Of a DNA stretch of 64,000 nucleotides, positions 34,361 to 41,916 are shown piece after piece (position 1 is the first letter of the stretch; each line of letters opens with the position of its first letter). The DNA lies in the NCBI GenBank assembly GCA_020846005.1, contig JADLEQ010000070.1:1-64000 (forward strand), given 5' to 3'. The position numbers and the translations under genes are program-made. Origin of the DNA: Polyangiaceae bacterium (GTDB lineage: Bacteria; Myxococcota_A; Polyangia; Polyangiales; Polyangiaceae). The notes beneath the pieces were generated by a model that saw only the letters and a list, made by a program, of their open reading frames with translations, was not told the DNA's origin and did no database searches.

Positions 34361-35827
34361 TCAGGCGAGGAGGACCGGCGCGGCGGACGGGCGGGGCGGG
34401 CGCCGCGAGCGAGAGGCCTCGCGCGCGCGGTCCCTCCGCTGCTCGATGATCTGCAGCGCGGCGATGCGGTAGGCCTCCGCGCGCGTGGGGAAGTTCATGG
34501 CGTTCTCGACGAACGTGTCCACGCCCAGGCCCCCGAGCATCGCGAGCTGGGCGAGGTGCACGAGCTCGGTCGCGCCCTCGCCGATGGCGTGCGCGCCGAG
34601 GAGCTGGGTGCCGCTCTCGTCGGCGACCAGCTTGAGCAGCCCCTCGGTGTCGTCGTCGATGTGGGCACGCGCGAGCTCGGCGTGCTCCGCGCGCCCGACG
34701 AGCACGGCGCCCCGGCGTTCGCGCGCCTCCTGCTCGGTGAGCCCGACGCTGGCCATCTCCGGGATGGTGTAGATCCCGACCGGGACGGTGGCCGAGCCGG
34801 CGCCCGCGGGGAGGCCGAGCGCGTGGCACATCGCGCGGCGGCCCTGTTCCATCGACGTGGCGGCCAGCGCGGGCGGCCCGACCACGTCCCCGGCGGCGTA
34901 CACGTGCGGGACGGCCGTGCGCCCGTGCGCGTCCACGGGCAGGTGACCGCGAGGTCCCGGCGCGAGCCCGAGGGAGTCGAGGCCGAGCCCGTCGAGGCTC
35001 GCCACGCGCCCGAGCGCCACGAGGACCTTGTCCGCTTCGAGCAGCTCGCCGTTCGAGAGCTCCACGCGCGCGCCCGAGAGCGGCTCGACGGTCACGCCGC
35101 GCGCGGTGGCGCCCGCGACGAACGCGCCGCCCGCTCTGGAGAACGACGCGAGGAAGCGATCGGTGAGCTCCGGGTCCATGAAGCCGAGCGGCCGCTGCCC
35201 GCGATCGACGAGCGTCACCTGGCTGCCGAGCGCGGCGAAGATGGACGCGAACTCCGACGCGATGACGCCGCCGCCGAGGACGACCAGGGATCTGGGCAAG
35301 AATGGGAGCCGAAGGATCGAGTCGCTGTCGAGGACGTACTCGTGATCGATCGGTGTCTCGCGCGGCTCGCGCGGGCGCGAGCCCGTGGCGATGAGGGCGT
35401 GGTCGAAGCGGACGCGCCCGGACTCGCCCCCGGGCGCCCGGATCTCGAGCTCGTGGGGCCCGAGGAAGCGGGCGCGTCCCTGTCTCCGCACGACGCCGCC
35501 CTGCTCGAGCTGCCTCGCGAGGAAGTCGTGGTGGGCGGCGAGGACGCCGTCGAGGCGAGCCGTCACCCGCGAGACATCGATCTCCGCGGTCGCCGTGGTG
35601 CCCGCGAGCGCGGGGAGGCGGCGGCCGAGGCGCCCGAGGTACACCGCTGTCTCGCGGAGCGTCTTGCTCGGGATCGTGCCCCGGTAGACGCACTCGCCCC
35701 CGGCGCGGCGCTCGCGATCCACCAGGAGGACGCGGCGCCCGGCGCGCCCTGCCTGCAGCGCGCCGTGCATCCCCGCGGGGCCGCCCCCGATCACGACCAC
35801 GTCCCACCGCTCCTCTCGGTCTGCCAT
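34361..35827 (-). CDS. sthA: soluble pyridine nucleotide transhydrogenase-like flavoprotein
   Basis: This 488-residue protein belongs to the pyridine nucleotide-disulfide oxidoreductase family. FAD binding is seen in VVVIGGGPAGMHGALQAGR (residues 10-28), the NAD(P) site in SLVVLGGGVIASEFASIFAA, and the second FAD motif in VYAAGDVVGPPALA. The redox disulfide of lipoamide dehydrogenase is absent: the segment reads GGECVYRGTIPSKTLRE, with Thr in place of the second Cys, exactly as in SthA. It would interconvert NADPH and NADH in the cytosol. The C-terminus carries about 20 extra basic residues. The ATG at 35827 is supported by the conserved N-terminus; an upstream extension belongs to the neighbouring gene. 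Confidence 0.85.
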   Translation of the reverse strand: MADREERWDVVVIGGGPAGMHGALQAGRAGRRVLLVDRERRAGGECVYRGTIPSKTLRETAVYLGRLGRRLPALAGTTATAEIDVSRVTARLDGVLAAHHDFLARQLEQGGVVRRQGRARFLGPHELEIRAPGGESGRVRFDHALIATGSRPREPRETPIDHEYVLDSDSILRLPFLPRSLVVLGGGVIASEFASIFAALGSQVTLVDRGQRPLGFMDPELTDRFLASFSRAGGAFVAGATARGVTVEPLSGARVELSNGELLEADKVLVALGRVASLDGLGLDSLGLAPGPRGHLPVDAHGRTAVPHVYAAGDVVGPPALAATSMEQGRRAMCHALGLPAGAGSATVPVGIYTIPEMASVGLTEQEARERRGAVLVGRAEHAELARAHIDDDTEGLLKLVADESGTQLLGAHAIGEGATELVHLAQLAMLGGLGVDTFVENAMNFPTRAEAYRIAALQIIEQRRDRAREASRSRRPPRPSAAPVLLA

Positions 35828-35837
35828 GTGACTCAGC

Positions 35838-36737
35838 TCAGGTGAAGGAGCGCGCGATCTGCGCGACGCGGGCGCGCGCGCCGAGCAGGCGCTCGAAGTC
35901 GTCGTCGTACAGGCCGAGCGCGGCGAGCTCGACGGGATCGGCGTCGAGCGGCGGGGCCGCGTCCGTGTCATGTCGCGGATCGAGCGCCCAGCCCGTGAGC
36001 CGATCGGCGAGGTGGACGGTCCACGCGAGCTCGGCGTCGTCGTCGCTCGCGAGGGCCGGGGCGTGGTGGTGCAGCGCGGCCTGCGCGACCCCCTCAGGGA
36101 GCTTCCACTCGCGGACGAGGCGGGCGCCGACCTCGCCGTGGAGCTCGTGCATCGCGTGCTCCACGCTGTCTCGCGTGGCGGACGGACCGCCGACCGCCGC
36201 CGCGGCCCTGAGGACCACCGGCATCCCGACGTCGTGGAGCAGCCCCGCGAGCGCCACGCTCTCCGCGTTGCGACGCCGCACCCGGGCGATCTCCTTCGCG
36301 TAGGCGCTCGCCGCCGCGGCCCGGCCCCAGAGGCCAGCGGCCAGGGGCTCGAAGCCCTTCGGCGGCCGCACCGAGCGGGCCAGCGACGCGGTGAGCGCCA
36401 GGTCGCACACCGTCCCGAGCCCCAGCCGCCCGACCGCCTGCTGCAGCGAGGTGATCGCCGCCGCCGCGGCGTAGCCCGCCGAGTTCGCGACGCGCAGGAC
36501 GTGGGCGGCGAGCGCCTGGTCTCGCTCCACCAGGCCGGTGACGGTGCGAGCGTCGCTCTGCTCGCTGTGGCACGCCGCCAGGACCTGGGACGCCACCGCC
36601 GGCAGCACCGGGATCTCGAGCGCGCCCTCGCGGAGCCGAGCCTCGACGAGCGCGGTCAGCAGCGCGCCGGCCGGGGGCGGGGCGAGGGATGGGCGCCGCG
36701 GCGCGGCGAGAGAGGGCGCGGCCACCGCTTGGGACAT
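35838..36737 (-). CDS. HDOD domain protein
   Basis: This 299-residue cytosolic protein is nearly all HDOD domain, a degenerate HD fold used in signalling and often linked to motility and c-di-GMP networks. The pattern is EIPVLPAVASQVLAACHSEQ, VERDQALAAHVLRVANSAGY, ITSLQQAVGRLGLGTVCDLA, then LAGLLHDVGMPVVL and HELHGEVGARLVREWKLPEG. One HD pair (LLHDVG) is retained. It is followed by a second HDOD gene of the same orientation 44 nt upstream, and both lie beside the flagellar operon. The ATG at 36737 abuts AGGAG with no spacer, so GTG at 36725 may be the true start. Confidence 0.8.
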   Translation of the reverse strand: MSQAVAAPSLAAPRRPSLAPPPAGALLTALVEARLREGALEIPVLPAVASQVLAACHSEQSDARTVTGLVERDQALAAHVLRVANSAGYAAAAAITSLQQAVGRLGLGTVCDLALTASLARSVRPPKGFEPLAAGLWGRAAAASAYAKEIARVRRRNAESVALAGLLHDVGMPVVLRAAAAVGGPSATRDSVEHAMHELHGEVGARLVREWKLPEGVAQAALHHHAPALASDDDAELAWTVHLADRLTGWALDPRHDTDAAPPLDADPVELAALGLYDDDFERLLGARARVAQIARSFT

Positions 36738-36781
36738 CTCCTGGGGGAACGGCTCGCAGGCGCCAGAGTTGAGCCCCGGCC

Positions 36782-37984
36782 TCACGCTCCCTTCGGCGCG
36801 GGCGGCCGGGCGCTCACCGTGGGGGCCGCCGGTGTGGGCGTCGGCGTGCGCCGGGCGCGCTCGGCCGGCCGGCGGCGCGCCACCAGGATCGCGGTGGCGA
36901 GCGCGAGGATCACGCCGGCCATCGCGAGCTCCCGCCGGCCGATCGCGATCATCGTCAGCGTGAGCCCCGCCACGAACGCGACCGCGGCCGTCGCCGCGAC
37001 GCTCCGCCACACGGACGGCGGCGCGTAAGAGGCCTCGCGCCGCGGCGGGCTGGCGAGGCTGTCGCGCGGAGGCATCGACGGGTGGACGAGCGCCGCCTCG
37101 GCGTCCTCGATGGGCGCGGCCTCGGTGCCCTGGGGCCGGCGGGCGCAGCGCACGACGGTGCGGAGCTCCGGCCACGCCACCTCGAGCTGCCGGCGGCCGA
37201 TCTCGAGGCGCTGGGCCTCGACCATCGCCACGATCTCGTCACGCGCGTCGGCGGAGTCCTTCCGCTCCACGGAGCGGACCAGCGCCGACGCGACGCGGAG
37301 GATGTCGAGCGCCGTCTGGGTGTCCGGGTCGTCGGCGCGGGCGTCGGCGTCGTGGTGCAGCCGGACCACCTCGCACAGGCGCTCCGGCAGCCCCCAGGCG
37401 GCGAACGCCTGGGCGGCGAGCGCGCCGTGATCGACGCCGAACTGCTGGCGCTCGGCGCGCGCGAGCTCGTCGCCCGAGTCGTGGACGCGCTTCAGCAGCT
37501 CGCGGTACTCGCGCTGGCGGTGCTCGAGCAGCATCTGCCGCCCGCTGTCGTGCAGGTGGCCGATGCTCACCAGCTCCTCGGGCGGCAGGCCGTACCAGAC
37601 GGCGAGGTAGCGGCAGAGCGCCGCGACGGCGGCAGCGTGCTCGACGATGGCGACCGCGCGCGGATCCCGGGCCCGGTAGAGGTTCAGCGCGAACGCGGTC
37701 GTCACCAGCTGGCGAAGCCCCACCCGCCCGACGAGGTTGACCGCGTGCTCGAGCGACCAGTGCTCGCCCCGCAGCCCGGTGGCCGCGCTCCCCACGAGCC
37801 CGAGCAGGCGCGCGGCCAGGATCGGGTCGTCGCGCAGCGCCAGCGCCGCCGCCTCCGGATCGTACGGCTCACCGTTGGTGATGCGCAGCACCCGCTCGAC
37901 GCTCCCGGGCACCCGGCGCGCGTCGGTGACCTCACGCACGAGCGCGGTCGGGTCGGGCGGAGGCGCGCCGGAGGTGCTCCCCAT
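36782..37984 (-). CDS. HDOD domain protein with C-terminal membrane anchor
   Basis: This 400-residue protein has an N-terminal HDOD domain (RVPGSVERVLRITNGEPYDP, LRDDPILAARLLGLVGSAAT, LEHAVNLVGRVGLRQLVTTA, then SIGHLHDSGRQMLLEHRQRE). Two hydrophobic segments follow near residues 330-375 (VAATAAVAFVAGLTLTMIAI and ELAMAGVILALATAILVA), then a Pro/Thr-rich tail. It is therefore probably tethered to the inner membrane with the HDOD domain in the cytoplasm. Its position between the flagellar genes and another HDOD gene suggests a role in motility signalling; that is inference. Confidence 0.78.
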   Translation of the reverse strand: MGSTSGAPPPDPTALVREVTDARRVPGSVERVLRITNGEPYDPEAAALALRDDPILAARLLGLVGSAATGLRGEHWSLEHAVNLVGRVGLRQLVTTAFALNLYRARDPRAVAIVEHAAAVAALCRYLAVWYGLPPEELVSIGHLHDSGRQMLLEHRQREYRELLKRVHDSGDELARAERQQFGVDHGALAAQAFAAWGLPERLCEVVRLHHDADARADDPDTQTALDILRVASALVRSVERKDSADARDEIVAMVEAQRLEIGRRQLEVAWPELRTVVRCARRPQGTEAAPIEDAEAALVHPSMPPRDSLASPPRREASYAPPSVWRSVAATAAVAFVAGLTLTMIAIGRRELAMAGVILALATAILVARRRPAERARRTPTPTPAAPTVSARPPAPKGA

Positions 37985-38004
37985 CGTCGAGCCCCCCGTC
38001 GCCG

Positions 38005-38505
38005 TCAGGCGCCGACCGCCAGGGCGGGCTCGGCCTGGGGAGGCGCGACGTTCCCGGCGGCCGACTCGGGCGCGTCGAGGGGCGCCAGCGCGAACAGCTC
38101 CCGCGCCCGGTACCGGCTGTCGCGGAGGAAGATCTGCGCCGCGGCTCGAGTCGTCACGTTGACGACGATCGGGGCCAGCAGGTTGACGGTCGCCGGGGCG
38201 CCCGGCGCCGCCGCGAGGACCACCAGGATGGCGAGCTCACCCGCGCCGCCGGCGATCCCCGCCTCCTCGACCGAGGGGCTCGGATCCACGTCCGGGTAGT
38301 CGTGCCCGAGCGCGTGCGCCGAGACGACGGGGAAGGCGAGCTCGGGCGAGGTCGTCGACTGCAGCCACGCGAGCGGCGAGTCGTCCGAGCGGCGGAGCAG
38401 CACGAAGCTCCGCTCGTTGGGGAAGCCGACCGGCCCATTCGGGAACCGGATCATGGCCTCCGGGTCGATGTCGATGCTGCCGAAGCGGGTGGAGTCGATC
38501 TTCAT
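38005..38505 (-). CDS. fliW: flagellar assembly factor FliW
   Basis: FliW binds flagellin and, in many bacteria, antagonises CsrA to couple flagellin translation to secretion. This 166-residue protein shows the family pattern: MKIDSTRFGSIDIDPEAMIR, FPNGPVGFPNERSFVLLR, PLAWLQSTTSPELAFPVVSA, then NLLAPIVVNVTTRAAAQIFL and a closing SRYRARELFAL. The ATG at 38505 is preceded by GAGGAG with good spacing; an upstream start at 38562 would overlap a sigma54-like promoter. No csrA is adjacent, although the two genes often are neighbours. It is 90 nt downstream of the histidine kinase gene and may have its own promoter. Confidence 0.9.
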   Translation of the reverse strand: MKIDSTRFGSIDIDPEAMIRFPNGPVGFPNERSFVLLRRSDDSPLAWLQSTTSPELAFPVVSAHALGHDYPDVDPSPSVEEAGIAGGAGELAILVVLAAAPGAPATVNLLAPIVVNVTTRAAAQIFLRDSRYRARELFALAPLDAPESAAGNVAPPQAEPALAVGA

Positions 38506-38561
38506 CTTACGCTCCTCAGGCGCCCTGCTCGGGTCGCCGACGTGAGTTCCTGTCGATGACA

Positions 38562-38577
38562 AGCACGAGGCGTTCCA
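38562..38577 (-). promoter_or_regulatory. candidate sigma54 promoter for fliW
   Basis: On the minus strand TGGAACGCCTCGTGCT has the -24 GG and -12 GC separated by 10 bp and differs from TGGCACG-N4-TTGCT at two positions. The predicted start is near 38551, about 46 nt before the fliW ATG, so this transcript would have a normal leader. Confidence 0.4.
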
Positions 38578-38595
38578 TGTTCACCGCGGGCCTCC

Positions 38596-39426
38596 TCACG
38601 CCCGCGGCCACAGGACCTCGTTGGCGCCGTCGGGGGGCAGCACGATGCGGATCACCGTCCCGCTCGGCTCGACGCGCTCGACCTGGAGCTCCCCCTCGTG
38701 CGCCTCGGCCACCAGCCGACAGAACGACAGGCCGAGCCCGGTGCGCGCGGTGCGCGCGATCCCGGGGCCGTCGTCGGTCACGGACACCACCAGCGCCCTG
38801 GCGTCGCGCCGCGCCTGGACGATGACCCGCACCCCCGGCGTGCTCGCGCGGAGCGCGTTGTCGACGAGGTTCTCGAGCGCGCGGAGCAGGAGATCGGGGT
38901 CGACGTTGGCCGCGAGCCCCGGGGGCACGCGACCCGAGAGCGTCACGCCGACCGACGCAGCCTGGCGCACGTGGCCGCGGACCAGATCGCCGACCAGCTC
39001 GGCGATCACCGTCGGACGGGGCCGCCCGCGCAGGAATGCGTGGCGGGCGCGCGCCGTGGTCACCGAGTCCCGCGTGATGCGCAGGAGCCGGGCGCAGCTG
39101 TCCCGCGCCTCGTCCACCACGCGGCGGCAGTCCTCCAGCGGCTCGACGCCGAGCTGCTGCGACAGCCACTCCAGATCCGCCAGCACGGCGGCGGCCGCGT
39201 TGCGCGCGTCGTGGAGCGCCTGGACGACGTCGTCCTCCGGGCGACGCTCTGCGATCCAGTTCCCGCTCTCGCGCTCCTCCTCCTGGCGGGGGCGCGGCGC
39301 GGGAACGAGGCTCGGGAGTCCCATCGGATCGAGACGGTGAGCGGCTCGTTCCGGGGGGACTTGAGGCGCCCCGGATCGAAAGTTCTCGCCCCGGCGGCGA
39401 GGGGCGGTCCAGACGCGTCGCGTCAC
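38596..39426 (-). CDS. minimal sensor histidine kinase in the flagellar operon
   Basis: This protein of up to 276 residues has no visible sensor or membrane segment. A dimerisation/phosphoacceptor helix contains VVQALHDARNAAAAVLADLE with the likely phosphorylated His72. The HATPase domain has LLLRALENLVDNALRAS (N box), DDGPGIARTARTGLGLSFCR (G boxes) and ends in GTVIRIVLP. In several polar flagellates a cytosolic kinase such as FlrB/FleS phosphorylates the sigma54 activator FlrC/FleR. Here the only activator in the window lacks a receiver, so the partner is unknown. GTG at 39426 overlaps the flgF stop (GTGA); ATG at 39324 is an alternative with a sigma28-like site just upstream. Confidence 0.75.
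   Translation of the reverse strand: MTRRVWTAPRRRGENFRSGAPQVPPERAAHRLDPMGLPSLVPAPRPRQEEERESGNWIAERRPEDDVVQALHDARNAAAAVLADLEWLSQQLGVEPLEDCRRVVDEARDSCARLLRITRDSVTTARARHAFLRGRPRPTVIAELVGDLVRGHVRQAASVGVTLSGRVPPGLAANVDPDLLLRALENLVDNALRASTPGVRVIVQARRDARALVVSVTDDGPGIARTARTGLGLSFCRLVAEAHEGELQVERVEPSGTVIRIVLPPDGANEVLWPRA
39338..39364 (-). promoter_or_regulatory. weak sigma28-like promoter within or before the kinase gene
   Basis: On the minus strand TCAAGTCC and GCCGCTCA are separated by 11 bp, the FliA spacing (consensus TAAAGTTT-N11-GCCGATAA), with several mismatches. It would start a transcript just before the kinase ATG at 39324. Low confidence. Confidence 0.2.
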
Positions 39427-40157
39427 GTGCCCATGATCCCGCTGGCCGCGCGCTGCTCCGCCTCACGGAACGCCTCGATCACTCGCTGCAGGGCGTCCAG
39501 GCTGCGGCTCGCGGTGATGATGTCCGTCATTCCGCGGACCACCGAGACGTTGGAGCCCTCGAGCGCGCCCGTCGTGAGCAGCGCGGCCTGCGCGCGGAGC
39601 GGCGCCTGGTTCGGCGCCAGGGCGAGGAGCGCGCCGCCCTCCTTGACGAGCCCGCCCGGAGGCGGCTCCTCGACCGTCAGCAGCTGCGCCACCTCCTGGC
39701 CGTCGGCCATCACCCGGCCGTCGGCCGCGACCTCGACGGACGCGGCGTCCCGCGGGATCGAGATCGCGCGCCGGTTCGTGCCGAGGTACGGGTGGCCCTC
39801 GGGAGTGGTGAGCTCGCCCGTCGGGGAGACACGGAGCGCGCCGCTGCGCGTGTAGCGATCGCCGGCCGGCGTTCGGACGACGAACAGCCCGCGGCCGTCG
39901 AACGCTACGTCCAGGCCGCGGCCCGTCGAGACCACCCCGCCGGGCGCGAGGTCCGCCGTCGTGGTGCGCAACGTCGCGTACCGCCGGTAGCCGGCGGCAC
40001 CCCCCGCGCGCTGGACGCTCGCCAGCGTCTGGCGGAACGCGCTGCGTTCGCCGCGAAAGCCCACCGTGCCGGCGTTGGCGAGGTTGTTCGCCGTGACCTC
40101 GAGATCGGCGATCTCGGCGACGGCGCCCGAGGCGGCGGCCCAGATCCCGAGGCTCAC
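39423..40157 (-). CDS. flgF: flagellar rod protein FlgF
   Basis: FlgF is a proximal rod subunit of the basal body, exported by the flagellar type III system. This 244-residue protein has the rod-family N-terminus (ADLEVTANNLANAGTVGFRG), the central DVAFDGRGLFVVRTPAGDRY and TRSGALRVSPTGELTTPEGH, and the C-terminal LEGSNVSVVRGMTDIITASR pattern. The start is GTG at 40157, overlapping the fliA stop. FlgG is encoded separately at 60758, so this copy is assigned FlgF, also on length and position; a diverged FlgG paralogue cannot be fully excluded. It is separated from the other rod genes flgB and flgC by most of the locus. Confidence 0.85.
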   Translation of the reverse strand: MSLGIWAAASGAVAEIADLEVTANNLANAGTVGFRGERSAFRQTLASVQRAGGAAGYRRYATLRTTTADLAPGGVVSTGRGLDVAFDGRGLFVVRTPAGDRYTRSGALRVSPTGELTTPEGHPYLGTNRRAISIPRDAASVEVAADGRVMADGQEVAQLLTVEEPPPGGLVKEGGALLALAPNQAPLRAQAALLTTGALEGSNVSVVRGMTDIITASRSLDALQRVIEAFREAEQRAASGIMGT

Positions 40158-40876
40158 GCGGGGCGCCCTCCGCCGCGGCGGGGAGCGGCCACGTCGAGCG
40201 CGGCCCGCAGCCGGTGCACGGCCTCGGTGTGGATCTGGCACACGCGGGACTCCGTGACGCCCAGGATGTGCCCGATCTCCTTCAGGGTGCACTCATCCTG
40301 GTAGTAGAGGCCGAGCACCGTCTGCTGGCGCTCGGGGAGCCCGCGGATCGCGTTGGCGAGCGCTCCCGCCAGCTCCTGGCGCGACGCCTCGCCCTCGGGC
40401 GACAGATCCACCCCGGAGCTCACGTCGAGATCGGAGATCTCGAGCCGTGCGCAGTTGGCGTCCCCGATGTCGCCGAGGAGCTGGTGATACGCCTCCAGGT
40501 CGAGGCCCAGCTCGGCGGCGACCTCCTCCGACTCGGGCTGGCGGCCGAGGCGGATCGACAGGCGCGCGATGGCGTCGCTCACCCGGCGCGAGGCGCCTCG
40601 CAGCTTGCGCGTCATCGGATCGAGCATGCGGAGGTAGTCGAGGATGGCGCCGCGGATCCGGTGGGACGCGTACGCCTCGAACTGCTCCTCGCTCATGCCG
40701 TCCGAGCGGCGCCGCAGCGCCTCCGACATCCCGACCCAGCCTGCGGAGAGCACGTCGTCCACGGTGACCGAGGACGGCAGCGTGCGGACGACGCGCATCG
40801 CAAGTCGGCGGACGACCGGCGAGTACCGCTCGTAGACCGTGCGGTCGTGGCCGGAACGGACAGGCTCCGTCATCAT
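40154..40876 (-). CDS. fliA: flagellar sigma factor FliA (sigma28)
   Basis: FliA directs RNA polymerase to late flagellar promoters. This 240-residue protein has region 2 (YSPVVRRLAMRVVRTLPSSV, DDVLSAGWVGMSEALRR, RIRGAILDYLRMLDPM), region 3 (ARLSIRLGRQPESEEVAAEL) and region 4 with the helix-turn-helix TLKEIGHILGVTESRVCQIH. The length is typical. ATG at 40876 overlaps the flhF stop and follows GGGGGAGAGG at good spacing; a second ATG at 40873 adjoins. No flgM anti-sigma gene is seen in the window. Confidence 0.93.
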   Translation of the reverse strand: MMTEPVRSGHDRTVYERYSPVVRRLAMRVVRTLPSSVTVDDVLSAGWVGMSEALRRRSDGMSEEQFEAYASHRIRGAILDYLRMLDPMTRKLRGASRRVSDAIARLSIRLGRQPESEEVAAELGLDLEAYHQLLGDIGDANCARLEISDLDVSSGVDLSPEGEASRQELAGALANAIRGLPERQQTVLGLYYQDECTLKEIGHILGVTESRVCQIHTEAVHRLRAALDVAAPRRGGGRPA

Positions 40877-41916
40877 GCCCTCTCCCCCTGTGCCAAGAGC
40901 GCGTCGAGGACCCGCTCGAGGCTCGCGGGCGCGACATCCTCGGGCACACGCGGGCCGTCGCACAGGTACGCGACACGCAGGCCCGCGAGCGCCAAGCCCA
41001 ACACCCCGCCAGCGGAGAGCGCCTCGTCCAGCTTGGTGACGACGAGGCCGTCGGCGCCCAGGCGCGCGTACTGCGCGCGGGCGTGCTCGGCCTCCTCCGC
41101 GCCGAGGAACGCGGGCAGGACGAGGAGCGTGTGCAGCGGCGAGTCGACCACGCGCCCGAGCGCGCGCGCGGCCGTGGCGAACGTCTCGTCGCCCGGGGCG
41201 CCCCCGGCGGTGTCCACCAGGACGAGGTCGGCGCCCGGCTGCGCCAGGGCGCGCGCCACGGCGAGCTCGTCCCGCGAGGTCTCGAGCTGGAGGCCCAGCA
41301 GGTGCGCGTACCGGCGCCACTGCTCGACGGCGCCGACCCGGTAGGCGTCGAAGGACACGACCGTCACCCGCCGCCCCTGATCCAGGCGCGCGCGGGCGGC
41401 GAGCTTCGCCAGCGTGGTCGTCTTGCCGGCGCCCGTGGGCCCGACGGCCGCGACGACCCGCGGCCCGCTCCGCTCGGCGACGCCAGCGTCGAGCGAGATC
41501 CGCGCGCCGAGCTCGCGCCGCAGCCACCGCGCGACGCCCTCGTCCGAGGCGCGCTTCGGTGAGCCGACGGCGAGATCGGCCGCGAGGCGCTCGCCGACCC
41601 CGGAGGCGAGGAGCGCGGCGGTGGCGCGGTCGCGCGTCCGACGGCGCGCGGCGAGCGCCCGGACCTCGGCGCGCAGGCGGTCGATCTCGCGCTCGAGGTG
41701 CTCGACCTGGGACACCGGCTGCGGGCGCGGGCGCACCCCGGAGCGGTGCGGCGAGGGCGGCGCGAGCGCGGCGCGCACCTCCACGGCGCGGCGCGCCGTG
41801 CCGTCGTCGAGCGGGATCTCGCGCGTGCTCCCGATGATCACGTCGGGGCCCAGGGCGGCGCGCACGGCGCCGCGCGCGCTGCGCAGGTCCGGTCCACGGA
41901 ACGTCTGGTAGTCCAT
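40873..41916 (-). CDS. flhF: flagellar SRP-like GTPase FlhF
   Basis: FlhF sets the site and number of polar flagella and recruits early basal-body parts. This 347-residue protein has the variable basic N-terminus starting MDYQTFRGPDLRSA, a charged helical middle (VEHLEREIDRLRAEVRALAA), and the SRP-type NG domain with P-loop GPTGAGKTTT (159-168), SFDAYRVGAVEQWRRYAHLL, LVLVDTAGGAPGDE and TKLDEALSAGGVL. Its presence suggests polar flagella. In many genomes flhG follows; here fliA follows directly and flhG is absent from this locus. It begins directly after the flhA stop codon. Confidence 0.92.
   Translation of the reverse strand: MDYQTFRGPDLRSARGAVRAALGPDVIIGSTREIPLDDGTARRAVEVRAALAPPSPHRSGVRPRPQPVSQVEHLEREIDRLRAEVRALAARRRTRDRATAALLASGVGERLAADLAVGSPKRASDEGVARWLRRELGARISLDAGVAERSGPRVVAAVGPTGAGKTTTLAKLAARARLDQGRRVTVVSFDAYRVGAVEQWRRYAHLLGLQLETSRDELAVARALAQPGADLVLVDTAGGAPGDETFATAARALGRVVDSPLHTLLVLPAFLGAEEAEHARAQYARLGADGLVVTKLDEALSAGGVLGLALAGLRVAYLCDGPRVPEDVAPASLERVLDALLAQGERA

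Noticed and set aside
36746-36772. sigma28-like promoter TCAACTCT-N11-GCCGTTCC before the HDOD gene at 36737
   Set aside because: Spacing fits but too many mismatches in both boxes to annotate as a feature.
38516-38584. Short minus-strand peptide MERLVLVIDRNSRR near fliW, resembling the start of CsrA
   Set aside because: Only about 20 codons, without the CsrA core (GESI, VRIGI, VHREE). It overlaps the sigma54-like element, so chance similarity is more likely.
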